A DNA stretch of 64,000 bases from Actinoplanes regularis (GTDB lineage Bacteria; Actinomycetota; Actinomycetes; Mycobacteriales; Micromonosporaceae): assembly GCF_900188005.1 (NCBI RefSeq), contig NZ_FZNR01000001.1, positions 620,001 to 684,000 of the forward strand, in the 5' to 3' direction. Position numbers and translations under genes: made by a program. Positions 41,821 to 50,780 of this stretch are shown here, one piece after another. Under the pieces are notes generated by a model. It searched no databases, was not told where the DNA came from, and saw only the letters and a list, made by a program, of their open reading frames with translations. Every line of letters begins with the position of its first letter. The first letter of the stretch is position 1.

Positions 41821-43395
41821 TCAGCTCTTGGCGAGGCCGTAGGTGAGCGCGTCGACGAGGGCGGTCCAGCTGGCCTCGACCACGTTCTCGTGGACGCCGA
41901 CCGTGGTCCACTCCCGGCTGTGGTCGCTGGTCTCGAGCAGCACCCGGGTGATCGCGTTGGTGCCGTGGCTCCCCTCCAGGATCCGCACCTTGTAGTCGTT
42001 GAGCTCGAACGACTTCAGGGCCGGGTAGTGGTTGGAGAGCGCGGTGCGCAGCGCCTCGTCGAGGGCGTTGACCGGGCCGTTGCCCTCGGCGGTGGCGATC
42101 ACCCGCTCGCCCTTGACCCGGACCTTGACGGTGGCCTCGGAGATCACCTTGCCGTCCTCGCGGTGCTCGACCAGCACCCGGTACGACTCCAGGGCGAACG
42201 GCCTGGTGACGTCCGCGCCCGGCAGCTCGTTGCGGACCAGCAGCTCGAACGAGGCGTCCGCGGCCTCGAACGACCAGCCGCCCGCCTCCAGGTCCTTCAC
42301 CTTGCGGGTGATGGTGGAGAGCGTGTCCGGATGGTCGGCCAGGTCGAGCCCGAGCTCACGGCTCTTGAGTTCGATGCTCGCCCGGCCGGCCATCTCGGTC
42401 ACCAGGATCCGCATGTCGTTGCCGACGACCACCGGGTCGATGTGGTTGTACAGCAGCGGATCCACCTTGATCGCGCTCGCGTGCAGCCCGGCCTTGTGGG
42501 CGAAGGCGGCGGCCCCGACGTAGGCCTGGTGGGTGTCGGGGGCGATGTTGGCGATCTCGGCGAGCGCGGTGGAGACCCGCGTCGCCTTCTCCAGGCATCC
42601 GTCCGGTAGGACCTTCAGCCCGAGCTTCAGTTGCAGGTTGCTGACCGTGGCGAACAGGTCGGCGTTGCCGGGGCGCTCGCCGTACCCGTTCGCGGTGCAC
42701 TGGAAGTGCTTCACCCCGGCCTCGACCGCGGCGATCGTGTTGGCGACCGCGCAGGCGGTGTCGTTCTGGCAGTGGATGCCGAGCCGGTCGGCGCTCACCC
42801 CGGTCCGTTCGACCACCTCGGTGATGGCCTTGGTGATCATCGAGGGGAGCATGCCGCCGTTCGTGTCGCACATGACCACCCGCTCGGCGCCGGCGTCGAT
42901 GGCCGCCTGGACCACGCTCGCCGCGTAGGCGGGGTCGTACCGGAAGCCGTCGAAGAAGTGCTCGCAGTCGACGAACGCCCGCCGGCCGTTGGCGACCAGG
43001 TGGCGAACCGTGTCCCGGACCATCGCGAGGTTCTCGTCGCCGGTGGTGCGCAGGGCCCGCTCCACGTGCCGGAGGTCCGACTTCGCGACCACGCAGACCA
43101 CCGGGGTCTCGGCGTCGAGCAGGGCCCGCACCTGCGGGTCCGCGGCCACGTCCACACCGGCTTTGCGGGTCGCGCCGAACGCGACCAGCACCGCGTGCCG
43201 CAGCTCCAGTTCGCGTTTCGCGCGTTCGAAGAACTCGGTGTCCTTGGGCATGGCGCCCGGCCACCCACCCTCGATGAAACCCACGCCGAACTCGTCCAGC
43301 AACCGCGCGACTGCGAGCTTGTCGGCCACCGTGTAGCTGATTCCCTCGCGCTGCCCACCGTCGCGCAGCGTCGTGTCGAACACCTGGTAGTCCAT
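41821..43395 (-). CDS. cimA: (R)-citramalate synthase
   Basis: 524 residues from the ATG at 43395 (GTG 43425 is in frame upstream; MDYQVFDTTLRDGGQREG is the natural start). The DRE-TIM metallolyase core has DTTLRDGGQ, CDTNGGMLPS and HCQNDTACAVAN metal and catalytic segments, YGERPGNADL, and a C-terminal LeuA-type dimer/allosteric domain (VLVEHREDGKVISEATVKV..., NALDEALRTAL). It condenses pyruvate and acetyl-CoA to citramalate, a threonine-independent entry into isoleucine synthesis. It is preceded by a Leu/Val/Ile leader peptide and terminator, indicating attenuation. Confidence 0.9.
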   Translation of the reverse strand: MDYQVFDTTLRDGGQREGISYTVADKLAVARLLDEFGVGFIEGGWPGAMPKDTEFFERAKRELELRHAVLVAFGATRKAGVDVAADPQVRALLDAETPVVCVVAKSDLRHVERALRTTGDENLAMVRDTVRHLVANGRRAFVDCEHFFDGFRYDPAYAASVVQAAIDAGAERVVMCDTNGGMLPSMITKAITEVVERTGVSADRLGIHCQNDTACAVANTIAAVEAGVKHFQCTANGYGERPGNADLFATVSNLQLKLGLKVLPDGCLEKATRVSTALAEIANIAPDTHQAYVGAAAFAHKAGLHASAIKVDPLLYNHIDPVVVGNDMRILVTEMAGRASIELKSRELGLDLADHPDTLSTITRKVKDLEAGGWSFEAADASFELLVRNELPGADVTRPFALESYRVLVEHREDGKVISEATVKVRVKGERVIATAEGNGPVNALDEALRTALSNHYPALKSFELNDYKVRILEGSHGTNAITRVLLETSDHSREWTTVGVHENVVEASWTALVDALTYGLAKS

Positions 43396-43430
43396 CGAGG
43401 ATGGTCCTTTCAGTCGGTCACCCACACAAC

Positions 43431-43460
43431 AAAAAGACCCCCCGCGGATGCGGGAGGTCT
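43431..43460 (-). terminator. attenuator terminator in the cimA leader
   Basis: AGACC-CCCGC stem of ten pairs with one mismatch and a 4-base loop (GGAT), followed on the minus strand by TTTTT (43435-43431). It lies between the leader peptide and the cimA start, so it must be an attenuator, not an end-of-gene signal for cimA. Confidence 0.8.
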
Positions 43461-43487
43461 GCGCGTCGGCGGAAGTCAGCCGGCGCG

Positions 43488-43532
43488 CTAAGTGCGAATA
43501 ATCAGCACGAGGTGGGCCACGAGATGAAGCAT
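43488..43532 (-). CDS. branched-chain amino acid leader peptide of cimA
   Basis: 14 codons: MLHLVAHLVLIIRT then TAG. Eight of fourteen residues are Leu, Val or Ile (three Leu after Met plus one further, two Val, two Ile), and the ATT ATT pair sits near the end. A GCGCG..CGCGC hairpin and a U-tract terminator follow. This is the classical layout of ribosome-mediated attenuation in branched-chain amino acid operons. Confidence 0.75.
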   Translation of the reverse strand: MLHLVAHLVLIIRT

Positions 43533-43590
43533 GCCACTATCCGGCTTCGAGGGGAGCGTTGTTCCACGTATCGAGACTAGGTTTGTCCGC

Positions 43591-44334
43591 GTGGTCGCCG
43601 AATCTTACTCACGAAATCTCGGGTTCTCCGCCACCTACAACTTCCGCGACGTCGGCGGATACACCGGCCTCGACGGCCGGACCGTCCGGTGGCGACGGCT
43701 CTTCCGGGCCGACTCGCTGCACCGGATCAGCGAGGACGACGCCCCCGCCTTCACCGCCCTGGGCATCCGGACCGTGATCGACCTGCGTCGCCCGGCGGAG
43801 GTCGAGAAGTTCGGCCGGGTGCACGAGCGGTACGGCACCGACTACCGCAACCTGGTCCTCAAGCACATCGACTGGGAGGAGATCGAGCACCCCGAGGGGA
43901 CGGTGCACGAACGCTGGCTCGCCGATCGATACCTCAACTTCGCCGAGGACGGCCGCGAGGGCATCCTCGACTCGCTCCGCCTGATCGCCGACCCGGTCGC
44001 CGCGCCGGTGGTGGTGCACTGCATGGCCGGCAAGGACCGGACCGGCACGATCTGTGCGCTCACGCTCTCGCTGCTCGGGGTCTCCGACGCCGACATCGCC
44101 ACCGACTACGCGCTGACCACGTCGGCGATGGCCCCGCTGACCGCATACCTGCTGCGGACGAACCCCGAGGCGGTCAACGGCAACGAGCACATGTTCGACT
44201 CCCCGCCGGCCGCGATGCGGCTGTTCCTGGACGACCTGCGCGCCCTGCACGGCTCGGTCGAGGGGTACGTCCGTGAGATCGGACTGACCGACACCGAGAT
44301 CGCCACACTCCGTCACCATCTGCTCGACGGCTGA
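43591..44334 (+). CDS. tyrosine-protein phosphatase (Y_phosphatase3 type)
   Basis: 247 residues from the GTG at 43591; an earlier in-frame start would overlap the cimA leader. It opens with ATYNFRDVGGYTGLDGRTVRWRRLFRADSLHRI, the hallmark of this family, then VIDLRRPAEVEKFG, and has the P-loop HCMAGKDRTGTICAL (C-x5-R) near residue 153 with Asp and Arg intact. Relatives act on phosphotyrosine and phosphoinositides (MptpB-like). It is divergent from cimA and has no operon partner. Confidence 0.9.
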   Translation: MVAESYSRNLGFSATYNFRDVGGYTGLDGRTVRWRRLFRADSLHRISEDDAPAFTALGIRTVIDLRRPAEVEKFGRVHERYGTDYRNLVLKHIDWEEIEHPEGTVHERWLADRYLNFAEDGREGILDSLRLIADPVAAPVVVHCMAGKDRTGTICALTLSLLGVSDADIATDYALTTSAMAPLTAYLLRTNPEAVNGNEHMFDSPPAAMRLFLDDLRALHGSVEGYVREIGLTDTEIATLRHHLLDG

Positions 44335-44475
44335 AGGCGTGGGCCGGGACCGGGCAGCGCGTAGCGGCCGGGAGTGGGCAAGGCGCCGCGCGGGTCACGA
44401 ACGGGACGTGGCCGATCGGCCTACGGACTCCGGCCCGATCGTTCGTACCGGAGAAAATCTCTGAGCCGGACCGCT

Positions 44476-44506
44476 GATCAGCGGAGGCAAAACGCCCCCG
44501 CTGATC
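44476..44506 (-). terminator. terminator after ilvE
   Basis: GATCAGCGG-a-GGC / GCC-c-CCGCTGATC with loop AAAAC, about ten bases after the ilvE stop on the minus strand. Confidence 0.65.
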
Positions 44507-44516
44507 TGCGGAATCG

Positions 44517-45614
44517 TCAGAGGACGCGGTGGACCCAGCCGAAGGTGTCTTCGGCGCGGCCGCGCTGGATGTCGACGAGCTCCTTGCGGAGGCCCATCGT
44601 CACCTCGCCCGGGCCACCGTCGGCGACCTTGAACTCGCCGTCGGGGCTCTTGATCGTGCCGATCGGGGTGATCACCGCGGCGGTGCCGCAGGCGAAGGCC
44701 TCACGGACCCGGCCGGAGGCGGCACCCTCGCGCCACTCCTCGAGGCTGATCGCGCGCTCGTCGACCCGGCGGCCGGCCCGCTCGGCCAGCTTGATCACCG
44801 AGTCACGCGTGATGCCCGGCAGGATCGTGCCGGTCAGCGGCGGGGTGACCAGGCTGCCGTCGTCGAGCACCAGGAAGACGTTCATCCCGCCGAGCTCGTC
44901 GATGTACTTGCGCTCCACCGCGTCCAGGTAGACGACCTGGTCGCAGCCGTGCCCGGCGGCCTCGGCCTGGGCGGAGAGACCGGCGGCGTAGTTGCCGCCG
45001 CACTTGGCCGCGCCCGTGCCGCCGGGGGCGGCGCGGGTGTAGTCCGGGGTGACCCAGACCGACACCGGCTTGACACCACCGGAGAAGTACGGCCCGACGG
45101 GCGACGCGATCACCAGGTAGAGGTACTCGAGCGCGGGGCGCACGCCGAGGAAGACCTCGCTGGCGTAGGCGAACGGCCGCAGGTAGAGGCTGCCGTCCTC
45201 GCCCTCGGGGATCCACTTCCGGTCGATCGAGATGATCTCGTGCAGCGACTTGAGGAAGAGCTCCTCGGGCAGCGCCGGCATCGCCATCCGCTGGGCGGAC
45301 AGGGCGAAACGCGCGGCGTTGGCTTCGGGGCGGAACATCGCCACGCCACCGTCCGGCAGCGTGTAGACCTTCAGGCCCTCGAAGATCTCCTGGGCATAGT
45401 GCAGGACAGCGCTGGCCGGGTCCATCGGGATCGGGGCGCGAGCCTCGACCCGGGGCTCGTACCAGCCTTTGCCGTCGGCGTAGCGCACGGTGACCATGTG
45501 ATCGGTGAAGACCCGGCCGAATCCGGGGTTGGCCAGCAGGGCGGCACGCTCGCCGTCGCCTACGGGTGCCGGGTTCGGACGGATCTCGAAGTCGAGGCTG
45601 TCACCACCGCTCAT
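44517..45614 (-). CDS. ilvE: branched-chain amino acid aminotransferase
   Basis: 365 residues, ATG. Fold-type IV PLP enzyme with the segment FGRVFTDHMVTVRYADGKGWYEPRVEARAPIPMDP, RPFAYASEVFLGVRPALEYLYLVIASPVGPYF, KCGGNYAAGLSAQAEAAGHGCDQVVYLDAVERKYIDELGGMNVFLVL and TPPLTGTILPGITRDSVI. It performs the last step of Leu, Ile and Val synthesis. A promoter-like TTGTTT-N16-TAGATT lies about 65 bases upstream, so it has its own transcript. Confidence 0.96.
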   Translation of the reverse strand: MSGGDSLDFEIRPNPAPVGDGERAALLANPGFGRVFTDHMVTVRYADGKGWYEPRVEARAPIPMDPASAVLHYAQEIFEGLKVYTLPDGGVAMFRPEANAARFALSAQRMAMPALPEELFLKSLHEIISIDRKWIPEGEDGSLYLRPFAYASEVFLGVRPALEYLYLVIASPVGPYFSGGVKPVSVWVTPDYTRAAPGGTGAAKCGGNYAAGLSAQAEAAGHGCDQVVYLDAVERKYIDELGGMNVFLVLDDGSLVTPPLTGTILPGITRDSVIKLAERAGRRVDERAISLEEWREGAASGRVREAFACGTAAVITPIGTIKSPDGEFKVADGGPGEVTMGLRKELVDIQRGRAEDTFGWVHRVL

Positions 45615-45677
45615 GACAAAGGGACCTGCTTTCTGCGGAAATCAAGCATGCGAGGGGGCACCCTGAGTGCGCCCATG

Positions 45678-45705
45678 AATCTACCCCGAACGGTCGTTAA
45701 AACAA
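45678..45705 (-). promoter_or_regulatory. predicted ilvE promoter
   Basis: TTGTTT (45705-45700), 16-base spacer, TAGATT (45683-45678) on the minus strand, about 65 bases before the ilvE ATG. A GGGCGCAC..GGTGCCCC hairpin could form near the start of the transcript. Confidence 0.45.
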
Positions 45706-45741
45706 TGACCGCAGGGCTTCAGTGAAGATCAGCCGTCCGGC

Positions 45742-46773
45742 TCAGAGCGCGGCGACGACCCGGTCGCCGACCTCGGCGGTACGCAGCGGCGCGCCCGGCG
45801 TGCGGGACGCGACCTCGGCCGCGACCGCCTCGGTTACTCGGGCCGCCTCGCCGTGCTTGCCGAGGTGCTCCAGCAGCAGGGCCGCGGAGAGGATGGCCGC
45901 GGCCGGGTCGGCTATGCCCTGGCCGGCGATGTCCGGCGCGGAGCCGTGCACCGGCTCGAAGGTCGACGGGTACTTACGCTCCGGGTTGACCGAGCCGCTG
46001 GCCGCCATGCCGATGCCACCGGTGACGGCGGCGGCGATGTCGGTGAGGATGTCGCCGAACAGGTTGTCGGTGACGACCACATCGAACCGCTGCGGGTTGC
46101 TGACCATGAACATGCTGGCCGCGTCGATGTGCTGGTACTCGGTGGTGACCTCGGGGTACTCCGCGGCGACCGCGTTGAACGTGCGGGACCACAGGTTGCC
46201 CGCGTGGGTGAGCACGTTGGTCTTGTGCACCAGCGTCAGGTGGCGGCGCTCGCGGCGCTGGGCGCGGTCGAACGCGTCCCGGATCACCCGCTCGACGCCG
46301 TGCCGGGTGTTCAGGCTCTCCTCGGTGGCGATCTCGGCGGGGGTGTCCTTGTGCAGGACGCCGCCGGCGCCGACGTAGAGACCCTCGGTGCCCTCGCGGA
46401 CCACGACCATGTCGATCTCGCCGGGCTTGACCCCGGCCAGCGGGCTGGTGGTGCCGGGCCAGAGCTTGGAGGGGCGCAGGTTCACGTACTGGTCGAAGTC
46501 GAAGCGGAGCTTCAGCAGCAGGCCGCGCTCCAGGATGCCCGGCGGGACGCTCGGGTCACCGATCGCGCCCAGCAGGATCGCGTCGTGGGCGGCCAGTTCG
46601 TCCTCGATCGCCTGCGGCAGGACCTCGCCGGTGCGGTTGTAGAGGCGGGCGCCCAGGTCGTACTCGTTGTAGTCGACGCCGGGGAGGACCGCGTCGATCA
46701 CCTTGCGGGCCTGCGCGGTCACCTCGGTACCGATGCCGTCGCCGGCCACCACCGCGATCCGCGCCACGCTCAC
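45742..46773 (-). CDS. leuB: 3-isopropylmalate dehydrogenase
   Basis: 343 residues from the GTG at 46773, chosen because GGGAG precedes it and [20 protein letters not shown] is the family N-terminus; an ATG at 46800 is also in frame. Substrate and NAD motifs: [18 protein letters not shown], the [13 protein letters not shown] segment, [44 protein letters not shown], and [21 protein letters not shown]. It oxidises and decarboxylates 3-isopropylmalate in leucine synthesis. A regulator-like motif and a hairpin lie upstream. Confidence 0.96.
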   Translation of the reverse strand: MSVARIAVVAGDGIGTEVTAQARKVIDAVLPGVDYNEYDLGARLYNRTGEVLPQAIEDELAAHDAILLGAIGDPSVPPGILERGLLLKLRFDFDQYVNLRPSKLWPGTTSPLAGVKPGEIDMVVVREGTEGLYVGAGGVLHKDTPAEIATEESLNTRHGVERVIRDAFDRAQRRERRHLTLVHKTNVLTHAGNLWSRTFNAVAAEYPEVTTEYQHIDAASMFMVSNPQRFDVVVTDNLFGDILTDIAAAVTGGIGMAASGSVNPERKYPSTFEPVHGSAPDIAGQGIADPAAAILSAALLLEHLGKHGEAARVTEAVAAEVASRTPGAPLRTAEVGDRVVAAL

Positions 46774-46840
46774 GTCGACTCCCTGCACACGTCCCGACAT
46801 TAAGCACACACCGTAGCGTGCGGTCCCGAGAGACGGAACG

Positions 46841-46860
46841 CTGATCCCATGTTTTGAACA
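46841..46860 (-). promoter_or_regulatory. candidate NdgR-type operator upstream of leuB
   Basis: CTGATCCCATGTTTTGAACA (plus strand) matches the segment upstream of ilvB at 52786-52805 in 17 of 20 bases. It also overlaps a 6-3-6 palindrome CATGTT-TTG-AACATG (46848-46862) and lies just before a promoter-like pair. Confidence 0.5.
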
Positions 46861-46875
46861 TGCCAGGAAAGCAAA

Positions 46876-46912
46876 CAACCCCCGGGACCGCGGCAAACGG
46901 TCCCGGGGGTTG
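46876..46912 (-). terminator. strong hairpin in the leuB leader
   Basis: CAACCCCCGGGACCG / CGGTCCCGGGGGTTG, about 15 paired bases, followed on the minus strand by TTTGCTTTCC. It may terminate transcripts starting further upstream or act in attenuation; no Leu-rich leader peptide was found. Confidence 0.6.
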
Positions 46913-47112
46913 TGCGACGAGTACGCGTGGCTCGGTCCCGCCAGATTCTCACCGCGCGACCCACGGCGGACTCCGTCACCCGAAGACGTGACCACCCAGA
47001 TCGTGCGGCTGGGACAACGCTAGCGATGCGGACTAATGACGCGCAAGACGCATCCCCGCGTGTCGGCCGACCGGTTCTCAACCTGGAGCCGTGGTAGTGG
47101 CACCATGCGCCG

Positions 47113-47475
47113 GTGAGTTTCGACCTAGTGGTGTGGGCGATGGATCCCGCGGCGACGCCGGACGCCGTGCGCGAAGCCAATGCGCGGTGCGCCGACGGCG
47201 TACACCCGCAGCGCCCCGCCGACCCCCGCGTCGTTGCCTTCTACGACGCCTTGACCAGCAGTTACCCCGATCGCGGACCGCGCGCGACGGCGCCCGGCTC
47301 GCCGTGGGCCAGCGCGCCGCTGCACGCCGCCGCGGACCACATCCAGATGCGGCTGGACGAGAGCTGTCCGGACGTGGTGCTGGAGATGATCGAGCGCCTG
47401 GCCGCCGAGCTGAAACTGGATCTTCTCGACCTGCAGGACGGAACGGTCTACCCACCACCCGTCCGGGCCCACTAG
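47113..47475 (+). CDS. conserved hypothetical protein
   Basis: 120 residues, GTG start. MSFDLVVWAMDPAATPDAVREANARCADGVHPQRPADPRVVAFYDALTSSYPD resembles a small actinobacterial family of unknown function with an FDLxVW start. A central WASAPLHAAADHIQMRLDESCPDVVLEMIERLAAELKLDLLDLQDGTVYPP completes it. No signal peptide or membrane segment. It is convergent with serA, overlapping its stop by four bases. Confidence 0.72.
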   Translation: MSFDLVVWAMDPAATPDAVREANARCADGVHPQRPADPRVVAFYDALTSSYPDRGPRATAPGSPWASAPLHAAADHIQMRLDESCPDVVLEMIERLAAELKLDLLDLQDGTVYPPPVRAH

Positions 47476-49046
47476 TCCGCCCGCAGGTCGACCATCGCCG
47501 CGTTCGAGGAACCGATCTCGGCGGCGACGGCGGCGAGCAGGTCGGGGTCGACCGACGAGTCCACCGTCAGCGTCATCAGCGCCTCGCCGCCGGCCGCCTC
47601 CCGGGCCACCTGCATCGCGGCGATGTTGACGCCGGCCCGGCCCAGGGTGGTGCCGATCCGGCCGACCACGCCGGGACGGTCCCGGTAGCGGAAGAACAGC
47701 AGCACACCGTCCGCCGGCAGGTCCAGTTCGAAGCCGTCCACCTCGACCAGCTTCGAGCCGGCTCCGGCCACCGCGATGGTGCGGCCGTCCGCCAGGGCGC
47801 CCCGCACCACGATCATGCCGGCGTGTTCGCCGGCCTCCTCCGAGGTCGCCAGCTCCACCTCGACACCCCGGTCCGCGGCCAGCTTCGGCGCGTTCACATA
47901 GGTCACCCGCTCCGCCACCACCGAGGCGAACAGGCCCTTCGTGACGGCCAGCCGGAGCACCGTGACGTCGTGCGTGGCGACCTCGCCGCGCACCTCCACC
48001 GTCAGCCGGTCAGCCACCCCGCCGGCGACCGCGGTGAACACCCGGCCGAGCTTCTCGGCGAGCGGGAGCAGCGGGCGTACGTCCTCGTCCACCGCCCCAC
48101 CGGCGCTCACGTTCACCGCCTCCGGCACGAACTCGCCGCGCAGCGCCAGCCGGACACTGCGCGCCACCGCGACACCGGCCTTGTCCTGTGCCTCGACGGT
48201 GGACGCGCCCAGGTGCGGGGTGACCGTCACGTTGTCGAGCTCGAACAGCGGCGACGAGGTCAGCGGCTCGGTCTCGAACACGTCCAGCCCGGCCCCGGCC
48301 ACCCGGCCGTCGGCGATCGCCTCGGCCAGCGCCCGCTCGTCGACCAGGCCGCCGCGGGCCGCGTTCACGATCCGCACCCCCGGCTTGACCAGGGCCAGTT
48401 CCTTCTCGCCGATCAGACCCACGGTCTCCGGGGTGCGCGGCAGATGCACCGAGATGAAGTCGCTCTCCCGGATGAGCTCGTCCAGGGCGACCAGGCGGAC
48501 CCCGAGCTGCGCGGCCCGGGCCGGCTGGACGTACGGGTCGTACGCGATCAGATTCGTCCCGAAGGCCGCCATCCGCTGCGCCACCAGCACGCCGATCCGG
48601 CCGAGCCCGACCACTCCGACGGTCTTGCCGTACATCTCGACCCCGGTGTAGGCGGAGCGCTTCCATCGGCCCGCCTTGAGCGCCGCGCTGGCGCTCGCGG
48701 TGTGCCGGGCCGTGGTCAGCAGCAGCGCGACCGCCTGCTCGGCGGCCGAGATGATGTTGCTGGTCGGGGCGTTCACCACCAGCACGCCACGGGCGGTCGC
48801 GGCGGGGATGTCGACGTTGTCCAGGCCGACCCCGGCCCGCGCCACGACGCGCAGGTGAGGTGCGGCGGCCAGTGCCTCGGCGTCGATCCGGGTGGCGCTC
48901 CGGACGATCACCGCCTCGGCTTCTTCCAGTGCGTTGAGCAGCGCGGGCCGGTCCGTACCATCCACCGATTTGACCTCATATTCGGTGGCCAGCACATCGA
49001 TCGCGGCGGGCGCCAATTCCTCGGTTACCAGGACGACTGAAGCCAT
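47472..49046 (-). CDS. serA: D-3-phosphoglycerate dehydrogenase
   Basis: 524 residues from the ATG at 49046. The long (type I) form: substrate-binding domain with VIVRSATRIDAEAL, Rossmann VGLGRIGVLVAQRMAAFG near residue 147, ARGGLVDERAL, catalytic Asp/Glu-His pair ending TPHLGASTVEAQDKAG, then an intervening domain (~320-450) and a C-terminal ACT domain (GVLLFFRYRDRPGVVGRIGTTLGRAGVNIAAMQVAR) for serine feedback. It starts the serine pathway. It follows ilvC but is separated from it by a terminator. Confidence 0.96.
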   Translation of the reverse strand: MASVVLVTEELAPAAIDVLATEYEVKSVDGTDRPALLNALEEAEAVIVRSATRIDAEALAAAPHLRVVARAGVGLDNVDIPAATARGVLVVNAPTSNIISAAEQAVALLLTTARHTASASAALKAGRWKRSAYTGVEMYGKTVGVVGLGRIGVLVAQRMAAFGTNLIAYDPYVQPARAAQLGVRLVALDELIRESDFISVHLPRTPETVGLIGEKELALVKPGVRIVNAARGGLVDERALAEAIADGRVAGAGLDVFETEPLTSSPLFELDNVTVTPHLGASTVEAQDKAGVAVARSVRLALRGEFVPEAVNVSAGGAVDEDVRPLLPLAEKLGRVFTAVAGGVADRLTVEVRGEVATHDVTVLRLAVTKGLFASVVAERVTYVNAPKLAADRGVEVELATSEEAGEHAGMIVVRGALADGRTIAVAGAGSKLVEVDGFELDLPADGVLLFFRYRDRPGVVGRIGTTLGRAGVNIAAMQVAREAAGGEALMTLTVDSSVDPDLLAAVAAEIGSSNAAMVDLRAD

Positions 49047-49125
49047 GGCTCTCCATCCAGGTTCGTCGGCATTGACGGACCCAGATGGTACGGACCGCGG
49101 GAACCGCTGGTTCAGTTCACTCACG

Positions 49126-49163
49126 AAGAAGGCCCGGCCGGTCACCCCGGCCGGGCCCTTCGT
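49126..49163 (-). terminator. terminator between ilvC and serA
   Basis: GAAGGCCCGGCCGG / CCGGCCGGGCCCTTC stem with loop TCACC, about 12 bases after the ilvC stop; the minus strand continues TTCTTCG. Confidence 0.75.
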
Positions 49164-49174
49164 CTTCCGACAGA

Positions 49175-50224
<1,050 letters not shown>

Positions 50225-50261
50225 TTAGGGCGGTGGGTGGGGCGGTCGGACGGGAAGAAAA

Positions 50262-50780
50262 CTAAGCGGCACGGAGCGCGGGGCCCGTGGTGATGGAGCG
50301 GGATCCGCGGCCGATGGCCACGAGGCCCGACTGGACCATCTCCTTGATGCCGTACGGCTCGAGGTCGCGCAGCAACGCATCCAGTTTGTCGGGATTGCCG
50401 GTGGCCTCGATCGTCAGGGTGTCCGGAGCGACGTCGATCACCCGCGCCCGGAACAGTTCGACGGTCTCGAGCACCTGGCCACGCTGCGCCCGATCAGCAC
50501 GCACCTTGACCAGCAGGAGCTCACGCTGGACCGACTGGGCCGCGTCCAGTTCCACGATCTTCAGGACGTTCACCAGCTTGTTGAGCTGCTTGGTGACCTG
50601 CTCCAGCGGGGAGGAGTCCGCGTTGACCACGATCGTGATGCGGCTGACGTCCGGGTTCTCCGTCTCGCCGACCGCCAGTGAGTCGATGTTGAAGCTGCGC
50701 CGGGAGAACAGCCCGCTGACCCGGGCCAGCACACCGGGCTTGTTCTCGACCAGCACGCTGAGCGTGTGCTTGTTCGTCAT
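50262..50780 (-). CDS. ilvN: acetolactate synthase regulatory subunit
   Basis: 172 residues. Begins with an ACT domain (KHTLSVLVENKPGVLARVSGLFSRRSFNIDSLAVGETENPDVSRITIVV) and continues with the C-terminal ALS_ss_C fold (LLVKVRADRAQRGQVLETVELFRARVIDVAPDTLTIEATGNPDKLDALLRDL). It confers valine feedback on IlvB. Its start overlaps the ilvB stop (TGATG), so the two subunits are made stoichiometrically. Confidence 0.97.
   Translation of the reverse strand: MTNKHTLSVLVENKPGVLARVSGLFSRRSFNIDSLAVGETENPDVSRITIVVNADSSPLEQVTKQLNKLVNVLKIVELDAAQSVQRELLLVKVRADRAQRGQVLETVELFRARVIDVAPDTLTIEATGNPDKLDALLRDLEPYGIKEMVQSGLVAIGRGSRSITTGPALRAA

Larger units (their letters stand above)
46774..47112. other. leuB leader/promoter region
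   Basis: Holds, reading toward leuB: a possible promoter TTGCGC-N18-TAGCGT (about 47047-47018), a large hairpin at 46876-46912, the 20-bp motif at 46841-46860 and a second promoter-like pair TTCCGT-N17-TACGGT (about 46839-46811). No gene is supported; open minus-strand frames across it have atypical composition. Confidence 0.4.

Noticed and set aside
45599..45677. Small ORF (MGALRVPPRMLDFRRKQVPLS) overlapping the ilvE start, considered as a leader peptide
   Set aside because: Few branched-chain codons, its ATG lies one base from the predicted -10 so it would not be transcribed whole, and no terminator follows.
47034..47054. Six-codon ORF (MRLARH) in the leuB upstream region as a leader peptide
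   Set aside because: Too short and without codon bias or a linked terminator to support it.
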